DNA from: JAVKSL01 sp039583695
Lineage (GTDB): Bacteria > Actinomycetota > Acidimicrobiia > Acidimicrobiales > JAJPHD01
Direction of reading: 5' to 3'
Length of the DNA: 64,000 nucleotides
Assembly: GCA_039583695.1 (NCBI GenBank)
Contig: JAVKSL010000006.1
Coordinates: forward strand, 13,488-77,487
The notes beneath the pieces are model-generated. The model saw only the letters and a list, made by a program, of their open reading frames with translations. It was not told the origin of the DNA and searched no databases. A program made the translations under genes and the position numbers. Below are positions 9,020-17,382 of the stretch, in pieces (positions within the stretch are counted from its first letter, which is position 1; every line of letters starts with the position of its first letter).

Positions 9020-9059
9020 GGGGGGTCGGGGGGTCGGGGGGTCGGGGGGTCGGGGGGTC
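9020..9059 (+). repeat. Five tandem copies of GGGGGGTC upstream of sucC
   Basis: GGGGGGTC is repeated five times without error. The G-run strand is the template strand for sucC, and the repeat ends about 15 nt upstream of the sucC start. Four or more G6 runs separated by two bases could fold into a G-quadruplex. Its copy number is likely to vary. Confidence 0.85.
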
Positions 9060-9122
9060 GAACCTTGGTAGGGAGGGCACTGGGAGGCGCTAAGCCACCA
9101 AAGTTCGCCCTCGGGCACCTGG

Positions 9123-11598
9123 TCATGCCCGTTTCAAGGGTGCAAAGGCGAGTGCCAGCACCTTGTCTCCCAGGCCCGGGAAGCGAACCGTCGCCTCAGT
9201 CTTGGGGCCAGTGCCTCGCATGTCGATGATCACTCCCTCGCCCCAGCGGCCGTGAACGACGTCATCGCCCACCTTGAGGCCCAGTCCCTCTGCGCCAGAG
9301 GTGCGGGCCGGGGTCAGGCCCCGGCTGGCGACGGCGGCGTCGATGAGCCGGTCCCGGCCACGAGGCCCAGCGCTGTTCCCAGCACCACCCCCCGAGCCAG
9401 ACCTGCCGACATGCGCCAGGGCACCGAGGTCCGTCACCAGATTCGCTGGCATCTCGTCCAAGAACCGGCTCGCTGCGTTGTATTGTTGCGTGCCCCACAA
9501 GGTCCGACACCATGCGTAGCTGACGTGGAGGTGCCGCTTGGCCCTGGTGATCCCCACATAGCAAAGGCGGCGCTCCTCCTCCATCTCGGCTGGCTCCGAC
9601 AAAGAGCGCGAATGGGGGAACACCCCCTCCTCCAGCCCCACCAGGAACACCACCGGAAACTCGAGGCCCTTGGCGGTGTGCAGGGTCATCAGCAGGACCT
9701 TGGACTCGTCGCCGTCGATCTCGTCGGCGTCGGCCACCAGGGCCGTCGCTTCCAGCAGCGATTGCAGGTCAGGGTGCTCGGCGGCGGTGCTAACCAGCTC
9801 ACCCAGGTTCTCCAGGCGCCCGGCCGCCTCGATGCCACCGTCGGCCTCCAGCTCGGCCCGATACCCGCTGCGCTCCAGCACTGCTTCGACCAGCTCCAAG
9901 GGCGAAGCCGCGGCGTCGGTGGCGGGACCCGCGGCGTCGGTGGCGGGACCCGCGGCGTCGGTGGCGGGACCCGCGGCGTCGGTGGCGGGACCCGCGGCGT
10001 CGGTGNNNNNNNNNNNNNNNNNNNNNNNNNNNNNNNNNNNNNNNNNNNNNNNNNNNNNNNNNNNNNNNNNNNNNNNNNNNNNNNNNNNNNNNNNNNNNNN
10101 NNNNNGCGGGACCCGCCGGGCCACCACCGTCGAGATCCGCAGACCGCCGCCCGGCCTCAGCCGGGCCCACCCCAGCCATCTCCCTCAGCTCCTCCAGCAG
10201 GCCGAGCAACCGCTTCACCCCGCCAAGCGCCTTGCCCGACAATCCAGCCAACTCCGCCTGGCCCAGCGCTTCACCAAATCCCACCCCCCGGGCCCGCGCC
10301 CAGGACTCCAGCCTGGCCACCGAGGCGTCCCCAACGCCCCGCCGGGGCACATTCACTATCCGCTTGAGGCTCACCTCGTCCGATGGATTCACCACCGCCT
10401 GCAAGTACGCCAGCACATCCTTTACCTCCCGCCGCTCGTAGAAGCCCGCCGCCCCCACCACCTTGTGCGCCACGGCCTGGCGACCCAGCTCCTCCTCCAG
10501 CACCCGGCTCTGGGCGTTGGTCCGGTAGAACACGGCCATCTCGCCCCAGCCCAGACCCTCGCGATGCAGCTGGGCCGCCCGGGCTGCCACCCACGCCGCC
10601 TCCTCGTGCTCGTCACCTGCCCGGTAGCGCTTCACGGCTGGCCCAGCGCTGGCGGCAGTCCACAGAGCCTTGGGCTTGCGGGTGGCGTTGTTGGCGATAA
10701 TTGCGTTCGCCACCGCCAAGATCGTCCCGGTGGAGCGATAGTTCTGCTCCAGCTTGACCACGGTCGTGTCCGGAAAAGACCTCTCGAACTCCAAGATGTT
10801 GCGGATGTCGGCGCCGCGAAATCGGTAGATCGACTGGTCCGAGTCCCCCACCACGCAGACATTTCGATGCAGCCGCCCCAGCATCAGGATCAGCTCGTTT
10901 TGCACCAGGTTGGTGTCCTGGTACTCGTCCACCAGGACATGACGAAACCGGCGCTGGTAGCCTTCGAGGACCGAGGAGTCCGCATGGAACAGATCGGCGG
11001 TGACGCACAACAGGTCGTCGAAATCCATGGCGTTGGCCACCAGCAGCCGGTGCTGGTACTCGCGATAGATCTCGGCTATGCGGTGCTCGCGCAGGGTCTG
11101 GGCCCGCGTGGCGAAGGTCTCGAAGTCGACCAGCTCCCCCTTGGCGGCGCTGATGACCGCGTGCACCCCCCGGGGCGCAAAGCGCTTGGAGTCGAGATTG
11201 AGGTCCCGGACCACATATCCAGTGAGGCGCACCGCGTCAGCCTGGTCGTAGATGCTGAACGAGGACCGGTACCCGAGCACACCCGCGTGTACCCGAAGGA
11301 TCCGAACGCACGCCGAATGAAAGGTGGACACCCACATCCGCCTTGCAACCGGCCCCACCAACGCCACCAGGCGCTCGCGCATCTCGTCCGCGGCCTTGTT
11401 GGTGAAGGTGATGGCCAGTATCTCGGACGGGGGCACCCCGTCGGCCATCAGCCTGGCAATGCGGTGGGTAAGCACCCGGGTCTTGCCCGAGCCGGCCCCA
11501 GCGACGATGAGCAACGGGCCGCCGCCGTGGCTCACCGCACGGCGCTGCTCGGGGTTGAGCCCGTCCAGCAGGTCCGCAGCGAGCACCGGGGAGGCCAC
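9123..11598 (-). CDS. UvrD/PcrA-type superfamily 1A DNA helicase (interrupted by a sequencing gap)
   Basis: N-terminal part from GTG at 11598 (GGGAG upstream): LNPEQRRAVSHGGGPLLIVA, Walker A GAGSGKTRVLTHRI, AITFTNKAADEMRERL, the motif II box VDEYQDTN, GDSDQSIYRFRGAD and EQNYRST. The part after the gap holds LMTLHTAKGLEFPVVFLVGL, EEERRLCYVGITRAK and the C-terminal Tudor-like VGDDVVHGRWGEGVI. These are the UvrD/PcrA motifs, so the enzyme is a 3'-5' helicase in nucleotide-excision repair and removal of RecA or stalled polymerase. Between KRLLGLLEELREM and SPLELVEAVLERSGY, in the 2B/2A linker, lies an expanded (GPATDAA) heptapeptide repeat. The 100-N gap sits in it, so the true length and phase are unknown. 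The gene must be one continuous frame in vivo. Confidence 0.93.
9910..10114 (-). repeat. 21-bp in-frame minisatellite inside the helicase gene
   Basis: Four identical 21-bp units run from 9910 to 9993, followed by a partial unit that stops at the N gap; nine more bases of the unit appear after the gap at 10106. On the coding strand each unit encodes GPATDAA. The total copy number is hidden by the gap. Confidence 0.95.
10006..10105. other. Assembly gap (100 N)
   Basis: Exactly 100 N, a placeholder length, flanked on both sides by the 21-bp repeat. The gap is most simply explained by collapse of the repeat during assembly. Confidence 0.98.
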
Positions 11599-11647
11599 GA
11601 CTCCCACCCTACATGCGACCTGTGCCCACGGCGGGGATAGCATCACC

Positions 11648-12172
11648 ATGCCGATGCCGTCCCGAACCCTGCTGATCCTGCGCCACGCCAAGTCGGACTG
11701 GGCCACGACCGACCCCAACGACCACGACCGACCCCTCGCCAAGCGAGGCCGGCTTGCGGCACGTGAGCTGGCCGAGCTGATCCCAGCCGCCGAGCGACCC
11801 GAGCTGATCCTGTGCTCCAGCGCGCGGCGCGCCATCGAGACGCTGGCGGGCATATCTCCCCTGCTCGACGGGACCGCGCTGGTCTCCATCGAGCACGGCC
11901 TCTACCTCGCCGACGAGGACGCTCTGCTGGCCCGGCTGCACCAGCTTCCGCTCGAGGTGAGCTCGGCGATGGTGATCGGGCACAACCCCAGCCTCCACGA
12001 CCTGGCGATAAGAGTGATCGGCGAGGGTGACCCCGAGGTGGTCGAGTCCCTGGCCGAGAACCTCGCGACCGGTGGGTTGGTGACCCTGTCCCAACCAGGC
12101 GACTGGACAGACCTGGACACCGGGTCCGCCCGCCTGGTCCGCTATGTCGTGCCCGAAAACCCTCGGGGGTGA
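11648..12172 (+). CDS. SixA-like histidine phosphatase
   Basis: 174 aa of the histidine phosphatase (phosphoglycerate mutase-like) superfamily, SixA branch. It has the nucleophile motif LLILRHAKSDW at the N-terminus (His in RHAKS), DRPLAKRGRLAARELAELI, LILCSSARRAIETL and a C-terminal MVIGHNPSLHDL with the second catalytic His. SixA proteins dephosphorylate phosphohistidine on proteins; the partner here is unknown. ATG at 11648 begins 50 bp from the divergent helicase start, and the RHA motif at residue 12 argues against a longer start. Confidence 0.88.
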   Translation: MPMPSRTLLILRHAKSDWATTDPNDHDRPLAKRGRLAARELAELIPAAERPELILCSSARRAIETLAGISPLLDGTALVSIEHGLYLADEDALLARLHQLPLEVSSAMVIGHNPSLHDLAIRVIGEGDPEVVESLAENLATGGLVTLSQPGDWTDLDTGSARLVRYVVPENPRG

Positions 12173-12200
12173 GTGGACCCGCCAGCTCGGAACGGTGGCC

Positions 12201-13085
12201 TCAGCTTTGAAAGAGGCTGAGTTCCAGCTCGTCAGCCCCTCTGAGCACGCCAAGCACCAGCGCGGCCCCCTCGGCTAGGGCGTCCAGCGCCGAGTAGAGG
12301 TCGTCAACAGTCGTGATCGGGCCGCTGGCGGCCGCAACTATCAGGTCACCCACCATCAGGCCCGCCGCGGCGGCGGAACCGTCGGGCTCTACGCCACGCA
12401 CCAGCAACCCAGCCCGCTCGGGCAGGCCCACCGCAGCACGCAGGCGGGCGGCCACATGCGAAGGAGCCAGGGCCACTCCGAGGTGGCGCCGGGCCGGGGC
12501 CGAGCCCGCGGCCAGGGCGTCGAGGTGGTCTGTGAGCGCGGCGTCCGTGGGGATGGCCAGGTAGAAACCTTCCCCGAGCCGGTTGGTGTTGAGCCCGACA
12601 AGGTGGCCTCCCGTGTCGAGCAGCGGGCCGCCCGAGGAGCCCTTTGCCATCGGCGCGGTGTGCTCGATGCTGCCCGCGATCCGCCGGCCTCGTGGGCCGC
12701 GGAACTCCTGGCTGAGCGCAGACACCTGACCGAGCGTGGCACGTAGGCCCCGGCCACCGGGATTGGCCAGCGCCACGACTGGCGTGCCTAGGCTGGTCGC
12801 TGTGTCCGACCAGGTCAGGGGCGTCACGCCAGCTGTGTCCACCACCAGCACGGCCAGGTCGCGGTCCACATCGACACCCCGTGGGGTGGCCTCGGCGACC
12901 CGACCGCTGGCGAAGGTCACTGCGGCGTGGGTCTCGCGGAGGTTGTGCGCGTTGGTGAGCACGAAGCCTTCACGCACCACTAGGCCCGATCCCTGGCCCC
13001 AGCCCGAGCCGATGCCCACAGTCGCCGGCCCAGCCAGGCCTGCCACCCGGTTGACGGTCGAGGCGAGCTCTTCGAGAGCTGTCAT
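12201..13085 (-). CDS. HtrA/DegP-like trypsin-fold serine protease with PDZ domain, no signal peptide
   Basis: 294 aa. The trypsin-like domain has catalytic His in VLTNAHNL, Asp in VDRDLAVLVV and Ser in APMAKGSSGGPLLD (GNSGGP in most relatives). A PDZ domain occupies roughly residues 200-290 (LLVRGVEPDGSAAAAGLMVGDLI). No signal peptide or membrane helix precedes the protease domain, which starts by residue 25, so the protein is probably cytoplasmic, unlike classic HtrA. RBS GAGGAG lies 8 nt before the ATG. Its promoter region holds a perfect palindrome shared with the divergent HxlR regulator, which suggests control by that regulator. Confidence 0.88.
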   Translation of the reverse strand: MTALEELASTVNRVAGLAGPATVGIGSGWGQGSGLVVREGFVLTNAHNLRETHAAVTFASGRVAEATPRGVDVDRDLAVLVVDTAGVTPLTWSDTATSLGTPVVALANPGGRGLRATLGQVSALSQEFRGPRGRRIAGSIEHTAPMAKGSSGGPLLDTGGHLVGLNTNRLGEGFYLAIPTDAALTDHLDALAAGSAPARRHLGVALAPSHVAARLRAAVGLPERAGLLVRGVEPDGSAAAAGLMVGDLIVAAASGPITTVDDLYSALDALAEGAALVLGVLRGADELELSLFQS

Positions 13086-13105
13086 GGGAGTTTCTCCTCT
13101 CGTTT

Positions 13106-13128
13106 GTAACTTGCGATCTACAAGTTAC
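13106..13128. promoter_or_regulatory. Palindromic operator between the HtrA-like gene and the HxlR regulator gene
   Basis: GTAACTTG - 7 bp - CAAGTTAC, a perfect 8-bp inverted repeat. It ends one base before the ATG of the regulator and about 20 bp upstream of the divergent protease start. HxlR-family dimers bind inverted repeats of this general look, so it is probably the operator for autoregulation and for control of the protease gene. Confidence 0.7.
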
Positions 13129-13129
13129 C

Positions 13130-13711
13130 ATGGAGGAGATGTTAGCCTTGCCATCTGAGGAATATGCCGCCACCCGCCCCGGCGCCGTGCCCACTTCTGG
13201 ACCAGCTGCTCCCTGGTCGGGACCCGCAGGTGCCGCAGGTGCCGGGTCGGGCTCGGAGGGCCGACCGAGCTCTGCATTGGAGGAGGCCCTAGCCCGAGTC
13301 GGTGATCGCTGGACACTTCTGGTGGTCTCAGCGCTGCTGGAGCAGCCGCTGCGCTTCGGGGACCTGCTGGTGGCGATCCCCGGCCTGGCCCCCAACATAT
13401 TGTCGGCCCGGATCAAGCACTTGATGCGCGAGGGCCTGGTGGTATCGACTCCCTATTGCCGCCGGCCGGTTCGCCTGGTCTACAGCCTCAGCGCGCCAGG
13501 CGCCGAGCTCGCCGGGGCGCTGCGCCTCTTGGCCCAGTGGGGAGCCGGGGGTTCGCCCGACGCCGAGGGGGTTCGCCACTCGGCGTGCGGGACTCCCATG
13601 GAGGCCCGTTGGTACTGCCCCACCTGCTCCCGCCTGAGCGGCCCAGCCGGGGCCAGTGGGGACTCCTGGGCCGGTGGGACCACCGGAGGCGACGAGGTCT
13701 ACCTACTCTGA
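13130..13711 (+). CDS. HxlR-family winged-helix transcriptional regulator with C-terminal Cys pair
   Basis: 193 aa. A disordered Ala/Gly/Ser/Pro N-terminus of about 45 residues precedes the HxlR domain: LEEALARVGDRWTLLVVSAL, RFGDLLVAIPGLAPNILSAR (recognition helix), HLMREGLVVST and RLVYSLSAPGAELAGALRLL. The C-terminus adds SACGTPMEARWYCPTCSR, a possible zinc-binding or redox-sensing site with three cysteines, followed by a Gly-rich tail. The ATG lies one base after the palindrome, so the mRNA is probably leaderless and repression would act directly on its promoter. The signal it senses is unknown. Confidence 0.88.
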   Translation: MEEMLALPSEEYAATRPGAVPTSGPAAPWSGPAGAAGAGSGSEGRPSSALEEALARVGDRWTLLVVSALLEQPLRFGDLLVAIPGLAPNILSARIKHLMREGLVVSTPYCRRPVRLVYSLSAPGAELAGALRLLAQWGAGGSPDAEGVRHSACGTPMEARWYCPTCSRLSGPAGASGDSWAGGTTGGDEVYLL

Positions 13712-13731
13712 GTGCGGTTGAGCCACCCTTA

Positions 13732-13831
13732 GGGCCTGGCAGAGAACAACCTGGACGGCGGGCACAGCTATAGCCCTGATGAGGACCGCATTTGAGCGGC
13801 TTCGCCGCCCAGGTTGTTCTCGTACAGGCCC
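13732..13831. repeat. 100-bp imperfect inverted-repeat element flanked by TTA duplications (MITE-like, or large hairpin)
   Basis: GGGCCTG...GAGAACAACCTGG at 13732-13754 is repeated in inverse as CCAGGTTGTTCTC...CAGGCCC at 13809-13831; the outer 7 bp and inner 13 bp arms are perfect. TTA flanks both ends (13729-13731 and 13832-13834), as a 3-bp target duplication would. The right TTA is also the stop codon of the neighbouring LytM-like gene. The element sits between two converging genes and could equally serve as a bidirectional terminator. Confidence 0.65.
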
Positions 13832-15094
13832 TTACCACGAGGAGGGCCACCCTGGGGGCAGGGACCCGGTTGGAGGGCTGTTCTGGAGCACCCCTCCGGG
13901 GGCCCCGACCGACTGCAGGAAGTTCGAGAAGTTAGCCCCGAACGCAGTCGAGTCGTTCCCCGAGAACTGGCCGTAGTCGTTGGCCATGGAGACGCCATCG
14001 CCTGATGGGTCGGCCCAGCCGGTCTCGATCCCATCCGGCCCCTCGTACATGGTGCCAATCTGGGTGCCCGCGGTGACCGTCTGACCCGGTGAGACCTGCG
14101 GAAGTATATCTTCGCCCGCATAGACCACCAAGCCCTGCGCAGGTCCATCGGTAAGGCGATAGCTGATGAAGGTCCCACCCGGCCAGCCGGAGTTCACCGT
14201 GCTGAGCACCACGCCGTCACCGATCGCAAAGATCGGCCCGTAGCCGCTGTAGTCCACACCCTGGTCGATCCGCTCGGGGTTGAGGGCGCCGATGTCGCGT
14301 AGCGGGTTGGCATAGGTGCCAGGCGCCGGGTTGGCGCCAGGCAGGATCGGCACGGTGATCGGCACCGGGTTTTGACTTTGCAGCGCAGCAAGGGCCTGCT
14401 CCTCCGCGTCCAGTGCGGCTTGGCGCGCCTTGGCGGCGGCGGCGAGGAGGGCCTTGAGATTGCCCTTGACGCTTCCGAGCAGGTTGGTTTCCTTGGACAG
14501 CGCCACCCGGGCTTGTTGTCCCTGCTGGGCGAGGAGGCTGACTGCCGCCTGGGCCGACGACTGCTCGGAGCGCAGGGCGGCCTCAGCTTGGTTGGTCTTG
14601 CGCTCCTCGAGCTGCAGCGCGTCCATCGCGTTCTGCAGCTTGTCGCTTACTACCTTGGCATACTCCCGCTCGATCAGGACCGAGCTCAGATTGCCCGGCG
14701 CCAGAGCGTCAATTGCCGGGGCAGGGTTCGAGCTGTTCACAAAATCGAAGATCGCGACCTGCCGCACCTGGTTGGCGTCGGTGGCTTGAGCGCTCTGGTC
14801 AGAGACCAGCTGGGCCTGGGTGCTGAGCAGCTTGGCGTGGATGGTCTCCTCCTTGGAGACTGCCTCGTCGTAGCCGACGACGATCTGCTGGATCGTGTTG
14901 CCCTGGTTGTTGATCTGCTTCTCGAGCTTGGCCGCCTGGGACTTGAGGGAGCTGATGCTCGCCGCCGACGAGGTCGGACCTGGTGCCGCCAGCACCACCA
15001 GCCCCGCGCACACCAGCCCCGCGACTACAGCGCGAGGAACCCGGAACCACGATCGGGCGCGAAGGACCCCCCCTGGCGCGTTGGTACTGGCCAT
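13832..15094 (-). CDS. Secreted coiled-coil protein with degenerate LytM/M23 domain
   Basis: 420 aa from ATG at 15094. An N-terminal signal or membrane segment (VVAGLVCAGLVVLAAPG), then about 190 residues of coiled coil (SSLKSQAAKLEKQINNQGNT onward), an Ala-rich helix, and a C-terminal domain resembling M23/LytM: QGVDYSGYGPIFAIGDGVV, VSPGQTVTAGTQIGTMYEG. The catalytic zinc ligands are missing: the HxGxD site reads DQGVD and no HxH is present. It is therefore probably not an active peptidase but an EnvC-like activator or cell-wall binding protein. Its stop codon abuts the 100-bp inverted repeat. Confidence 0.75.
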   Translation of the reverse strand: MASTNAPGGVLRARSWFRVPRAVVAGLVCAGLVVLAAPGPTSSAASISSLKSQAAKLEKQINNQGNTIQQIVVGYDEAVSKEETIHAKLLSTQAQLVSDQSAQATDANQVRQVAIFDFVNSSNPAPAIDALAPGNLSSVLIEREYAKVVSDKLQNAMDALQLEERKTNQAEAALRSEQSSAQAAVSLLAQQGQQARVALSKETNLLGSVKGNLKALLAAAAKARQAALDAEEQALAALQSQNPVPITVPILPGANPAPGTYANPLRDIGALNPERIDQGVDYSGYGPIFAIGDGVVLSTVNSGWPGGTFISYRLTDGPAQGLVVYAGEDILPQVSPGQTVTAGTQIGTMYEGPDGIETGWADPSGDGVSMANDYGQFSGNDSTAFGANFSNFLQSVGAPGGVLQNSPPTGSLPPGWPSSW

Positions 15095-15282
15095 GTGAGA
15101 GAGCAAGGGTACTCGCGTGCAGGTGGTTTGTCCAGGGCATCTCACGATCGGACTGGCCTGGCGCAGTCAAGCACCGCCGCGGTGGTCCATGCGCGGGCGA
15201 GGAGCGAATCGACCTTGGCCCCAGCTTGGACGAGCCCCGCCTGCGTTGGCCCGCAACTCGCCTCTTAGTCTTAGTTAGTGAG

Positions 15283-15356
15283 TCGGGAAGGCGGGATTTG
15301 AACCCGCGGCCTCAGCGTCCCGAACGCTGCGCGCTGCCAAGCTGCGCTACTTCCCG
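15283..15356 (-). tRNA. tRNA-Pro (anticodon CGG)
   Basis: On the reverse strand the acceptor arms CGGGAAG and CTTCCCG pair fully. The anticodon arm is CAGCG-TTCGGGA-CGCTG with CGG at positions 34-36, and the T arm is GCGGG-TTCAAAT-CCCGC. The discriminator is A. CCA is not encoded. It reads CCG codons, which are common in this GC-rich genome. Confidence 0.97.
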
Positions 15357-15381
15357 GCGGCCTTTTGAGCCTGCCACCACC

Positions 15382-15837
15382 CTACTGCGCACCGGCCCCG
15401 GCGGCCGCGGGAACCGGACCATATGACGGGTCGTGGTAGGTCAAAGCATTGAGCAGGGCACTGACCGCCCTCCGCAAGCGGATCGGGTCCAGCGGCTTGA
15501 TCACCCAGCCCTCAGCCCCTGATCGCCGGGCCAGGAACACATCGGCTCGCCTGTCGCACAGCATCAGCACCGGAACGTGGCCGAGCCGCCCCGCTGACTC
15601 CTCCAAGCGCAGGTCCATGCAGACGGCCACACCGCCCATGTTGCCGATCTGCATGTCGAGCACCACCAGGCTGGGCTTCCGGGTCGCGATCAACGAGGTC
15701 ACCTCGTGGCCGGCGTCCGCCTCCATCACCGAAAGGCCCATCCCGCCAAGCACGGACGCCGCCTGGTTGCGCACCGATGCGGAATCGCTGACCACCAGTA
15801 CCGCCCCCCTGGAAGCTGCGTCCGCGTCTGTGCTCAC
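15382..15837 (-). CDS. Single-domain response regulator (receiver only)
   Basis: 151 aa from GTG at 15837, covering one receiver domain: AVLVVSDSASVRNQAASVL, phospho-acceptor Asp in SLVVLDMQ, VPVLMLCD, and the conserved Lys in EGWVIKPLDP. Only one acidic residue is seen in the first pocket (VSDS) where most receivers have two. There is no output domain; the C-terminus is a short Ala/Gly tail. It lies just upstream of tRNA-Pro on the same strand, 25 bp apart, and is divergent from a STAS protein, suggesting a stress-signalling module. Its kinase is not evident. Confidence 0.85.
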   Translation of the reverse strand: MSTDADAASRGAVLVVSDSASVRNQAASVLGGMGLSVMEADAGHEVTSLIATRKPSLVVLDMQIGNMGGVAVCMDLRLEESAGRLGHVPVLMLCDRRADVFLARRSGAEGWVIKPLDPIRLRRAVSALLNALTYHDPSYGPVPAAAGAGAQ

Positions 15838-15929
15838 AGGACCAAAAGAGTAACCTGCTTTGGGCCAGGGTACGATCAGGACCCACCCAGCCAACGGATC
15901 CGGCCATCGGATGGGCTGCCGCGAGGAGG

Positions 15930-16286
15930 ATGCCCGTGCTCGAAATCCAAGTCGAACCGACCGATGCCTATACGGTATGCCGGCCAGTGGGCGAGTTGGA
16001 CGCGTTCACCGTCAGCCAGTTCCGCCAGGCTCTGTCCGAGCTCGCATCGGCTCCTCGCCTGCTCATCGACCTCTCCGGGGTACCGTTTGTGGACTCCGCG
16101 GGCCTCGGAGCGCTCATCGGGGGTATCCGTCGGGTTCGGGAGCTGGGAGGCGCCGTGGCGGTGTGCTCAACCCGACCCACCCTCACCAGGTTGCTAAGCA
16201 CAACGGGGTTCGACCGCATAGTCACCGTGGCCGACAACCTGGCCGACGCGGCTGCGGCTCTGACCGCGGAGAACCCACCGACCTGA
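15930..16286 (+). CDS. STAS-domain anti-sigma factor antagonist
   Basis: 118 aa spanning one STAS domain: YTVCRPVGELDAFTVSQFRQ, LLIDLSGVPFVDSAGLGALI with the phosphorylatable Ser in VDSAG, and a C-terminal FDRIVTVADNLADA. SpoIIAA/RsbV-type proteins bind and release an anti-sigma kinase depending on phosphorylation of that Ser. GAGGAGG lies right upstream of the ATG. No RsbW-like kinase or sigma factor is adjacent in this window. Confidence 0.9.
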   Translation: MPVLEIQVEPTDAYTVCRPVGELDAFTVSQFRQALSELASAPRLLIDLSGVPFVDSAGLGALIGGIRRVRELGGAVAVCSTRPTLTRLLSTTGFDRIVTVADNLADAAAALTAENPPT

Positions 16287-16308
16287 CCAGCTCCCCGAGC
16301 CCGCTGGT

Positions 16309-17382
16309 TCAGCCCGCTGGCTCGACCAGCCACTTGGCAATCTCGGACAGGCCCTGCAGGTCGTGCACGTCACTGGACAGGATCGGGACCCTGACCAGGG
16401 GCGTCCGGGTAACTCGCTGCCCCAGGACAGCGAGGCAGGCTTCCTCCCGATCGGCTACCGCTCGCAGCTCAGCCAGGTTGGCCTCCAGCACGGCCAGCGG
16501 CCCGGTCACCTCCAAAGCAGGAGGCCCCTCGTCCGGCTCGTCGAAGCGGGGGTGAACCCGGTTCACCACCACCTGCTGAACCATGATGCGTGACTGACCG
16601 AGCCGGTCCGCCAGGTACAGGGCCTCCTCCACCGCGTCCGAGCGGGGCGACGTCACCAGCACGAAAGCTGTCTCCCCTGAGGCCAAGAGCTCCGTGACCG
16701 CCGCCGCACGAGCTCTGAACCCCCCTTCCATCCCCTCGAACGCCTGGAAGAAATCAATTGCATCGTCCACGACCGCGGCGCCGACCACCTTGGACATCGT
16801 TCGCAGCACCGAACGAGTGGCCATGGTCGCGGCTCGCAGGTAGGCCCTGGTGGGAGTCATGATCACCTTGAACACCCGGTTGTCCAAGAACCTGACCAGC
16901 CTCCGCGGCGCCTCGATGAAATCGAGGGCGTTGCGGGTGGGCGGCGTATCTACCACGACGAGGTCGAAGCGGCGGTCCTCGTGCAACTGGTAAAGCTTTT
17001 CGGAAGCCATGTACTCCTGGGTACCCGAAAGGGCGCCCGACAGGTTCCGGTAAACCCGATTGGCGAGAATTGCCTCGGCGCGACCTGACTCAGCTGCGTT
17101 GTCCACGATCAGCTCGTCGAAGGTCCCCTTGGTGTCGAGCATCATCGCCCACAGCTCCCCGGGCCAATCTCCCACCACCAGCAAGGGCGAGTTGGTGAGC
17201 GACGCCAGCCCGAGGGCATCGGCGAGCCTCTTGGCCGGGTCGATGGTGACCACGCAGGTGCGGCGCCCCGACTCAGCGGCAGAGAGAGCCATCGAAGCCG
17301 CGACCGTGGTCTTGCCCACGCCCCCGGACCCGCAGCACACCACAACCCCCCGCTGGGCGAGGATCTCGCCGAGGCTGCTCAC
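16309..17382 (-). CDS. ArsA/Get3-family ATPase, second of a pair
   Basis: 357 aa from GTG at 17382, overlapping the upstream paralogue's stop by 4 bp. Deviant Walker A VVVCCGSGGVGKTTVAASMA, switch I CVVTIDPAKRLADALG, switch II VVVDTPPTRNALDF. The anion-transporting ATPase/Get3 family uses ATP-driven dimers to bind clients. The arrangement of two paralogues divergent from a WhiB gene matches Rv3679-Rv3680 and whiB4 of Mycobacterium tuberculosis. No arsenic genes are nearby, so an arsenic-pump role is unlikely. Confidence 0.88.
   Translation of the reverse strand: MSSLGEILAQRGVVVCCGSGGVGKTTVAASMALSAAESGRRTCVVTIDPAKRLADALGLASLTNSPLLVVGDWPGELWAMMLDTKGTFDELIVDNAAESGRAEAILANRVYRNLSGALSGTQEYMASEKLYQLHEDRRFDLVVVDTPPTRNALDFIEAPRRLVRFLDNRVFKVIMTPTRAYLRAATMATRSVLRTMSKVVGAAVVDDAIDFFQAFEGMEGGFRARAAAVTELLASGETAFVLVTSPRSDAVEEALYLADRLGQSRIMVQQVVVNRVHPRFDEPDEGPPALEVTGPLAVLEANLAELRAVADREEACLAVLGQRVTRTPLVRVPILSSDVHDLQGLSEIAKWLVEPAG

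Noticed and set aside
9020..9059. CRISPR or origin iterons
   Set aside because: Eight-base units with no spacer and no replication gene nearby.
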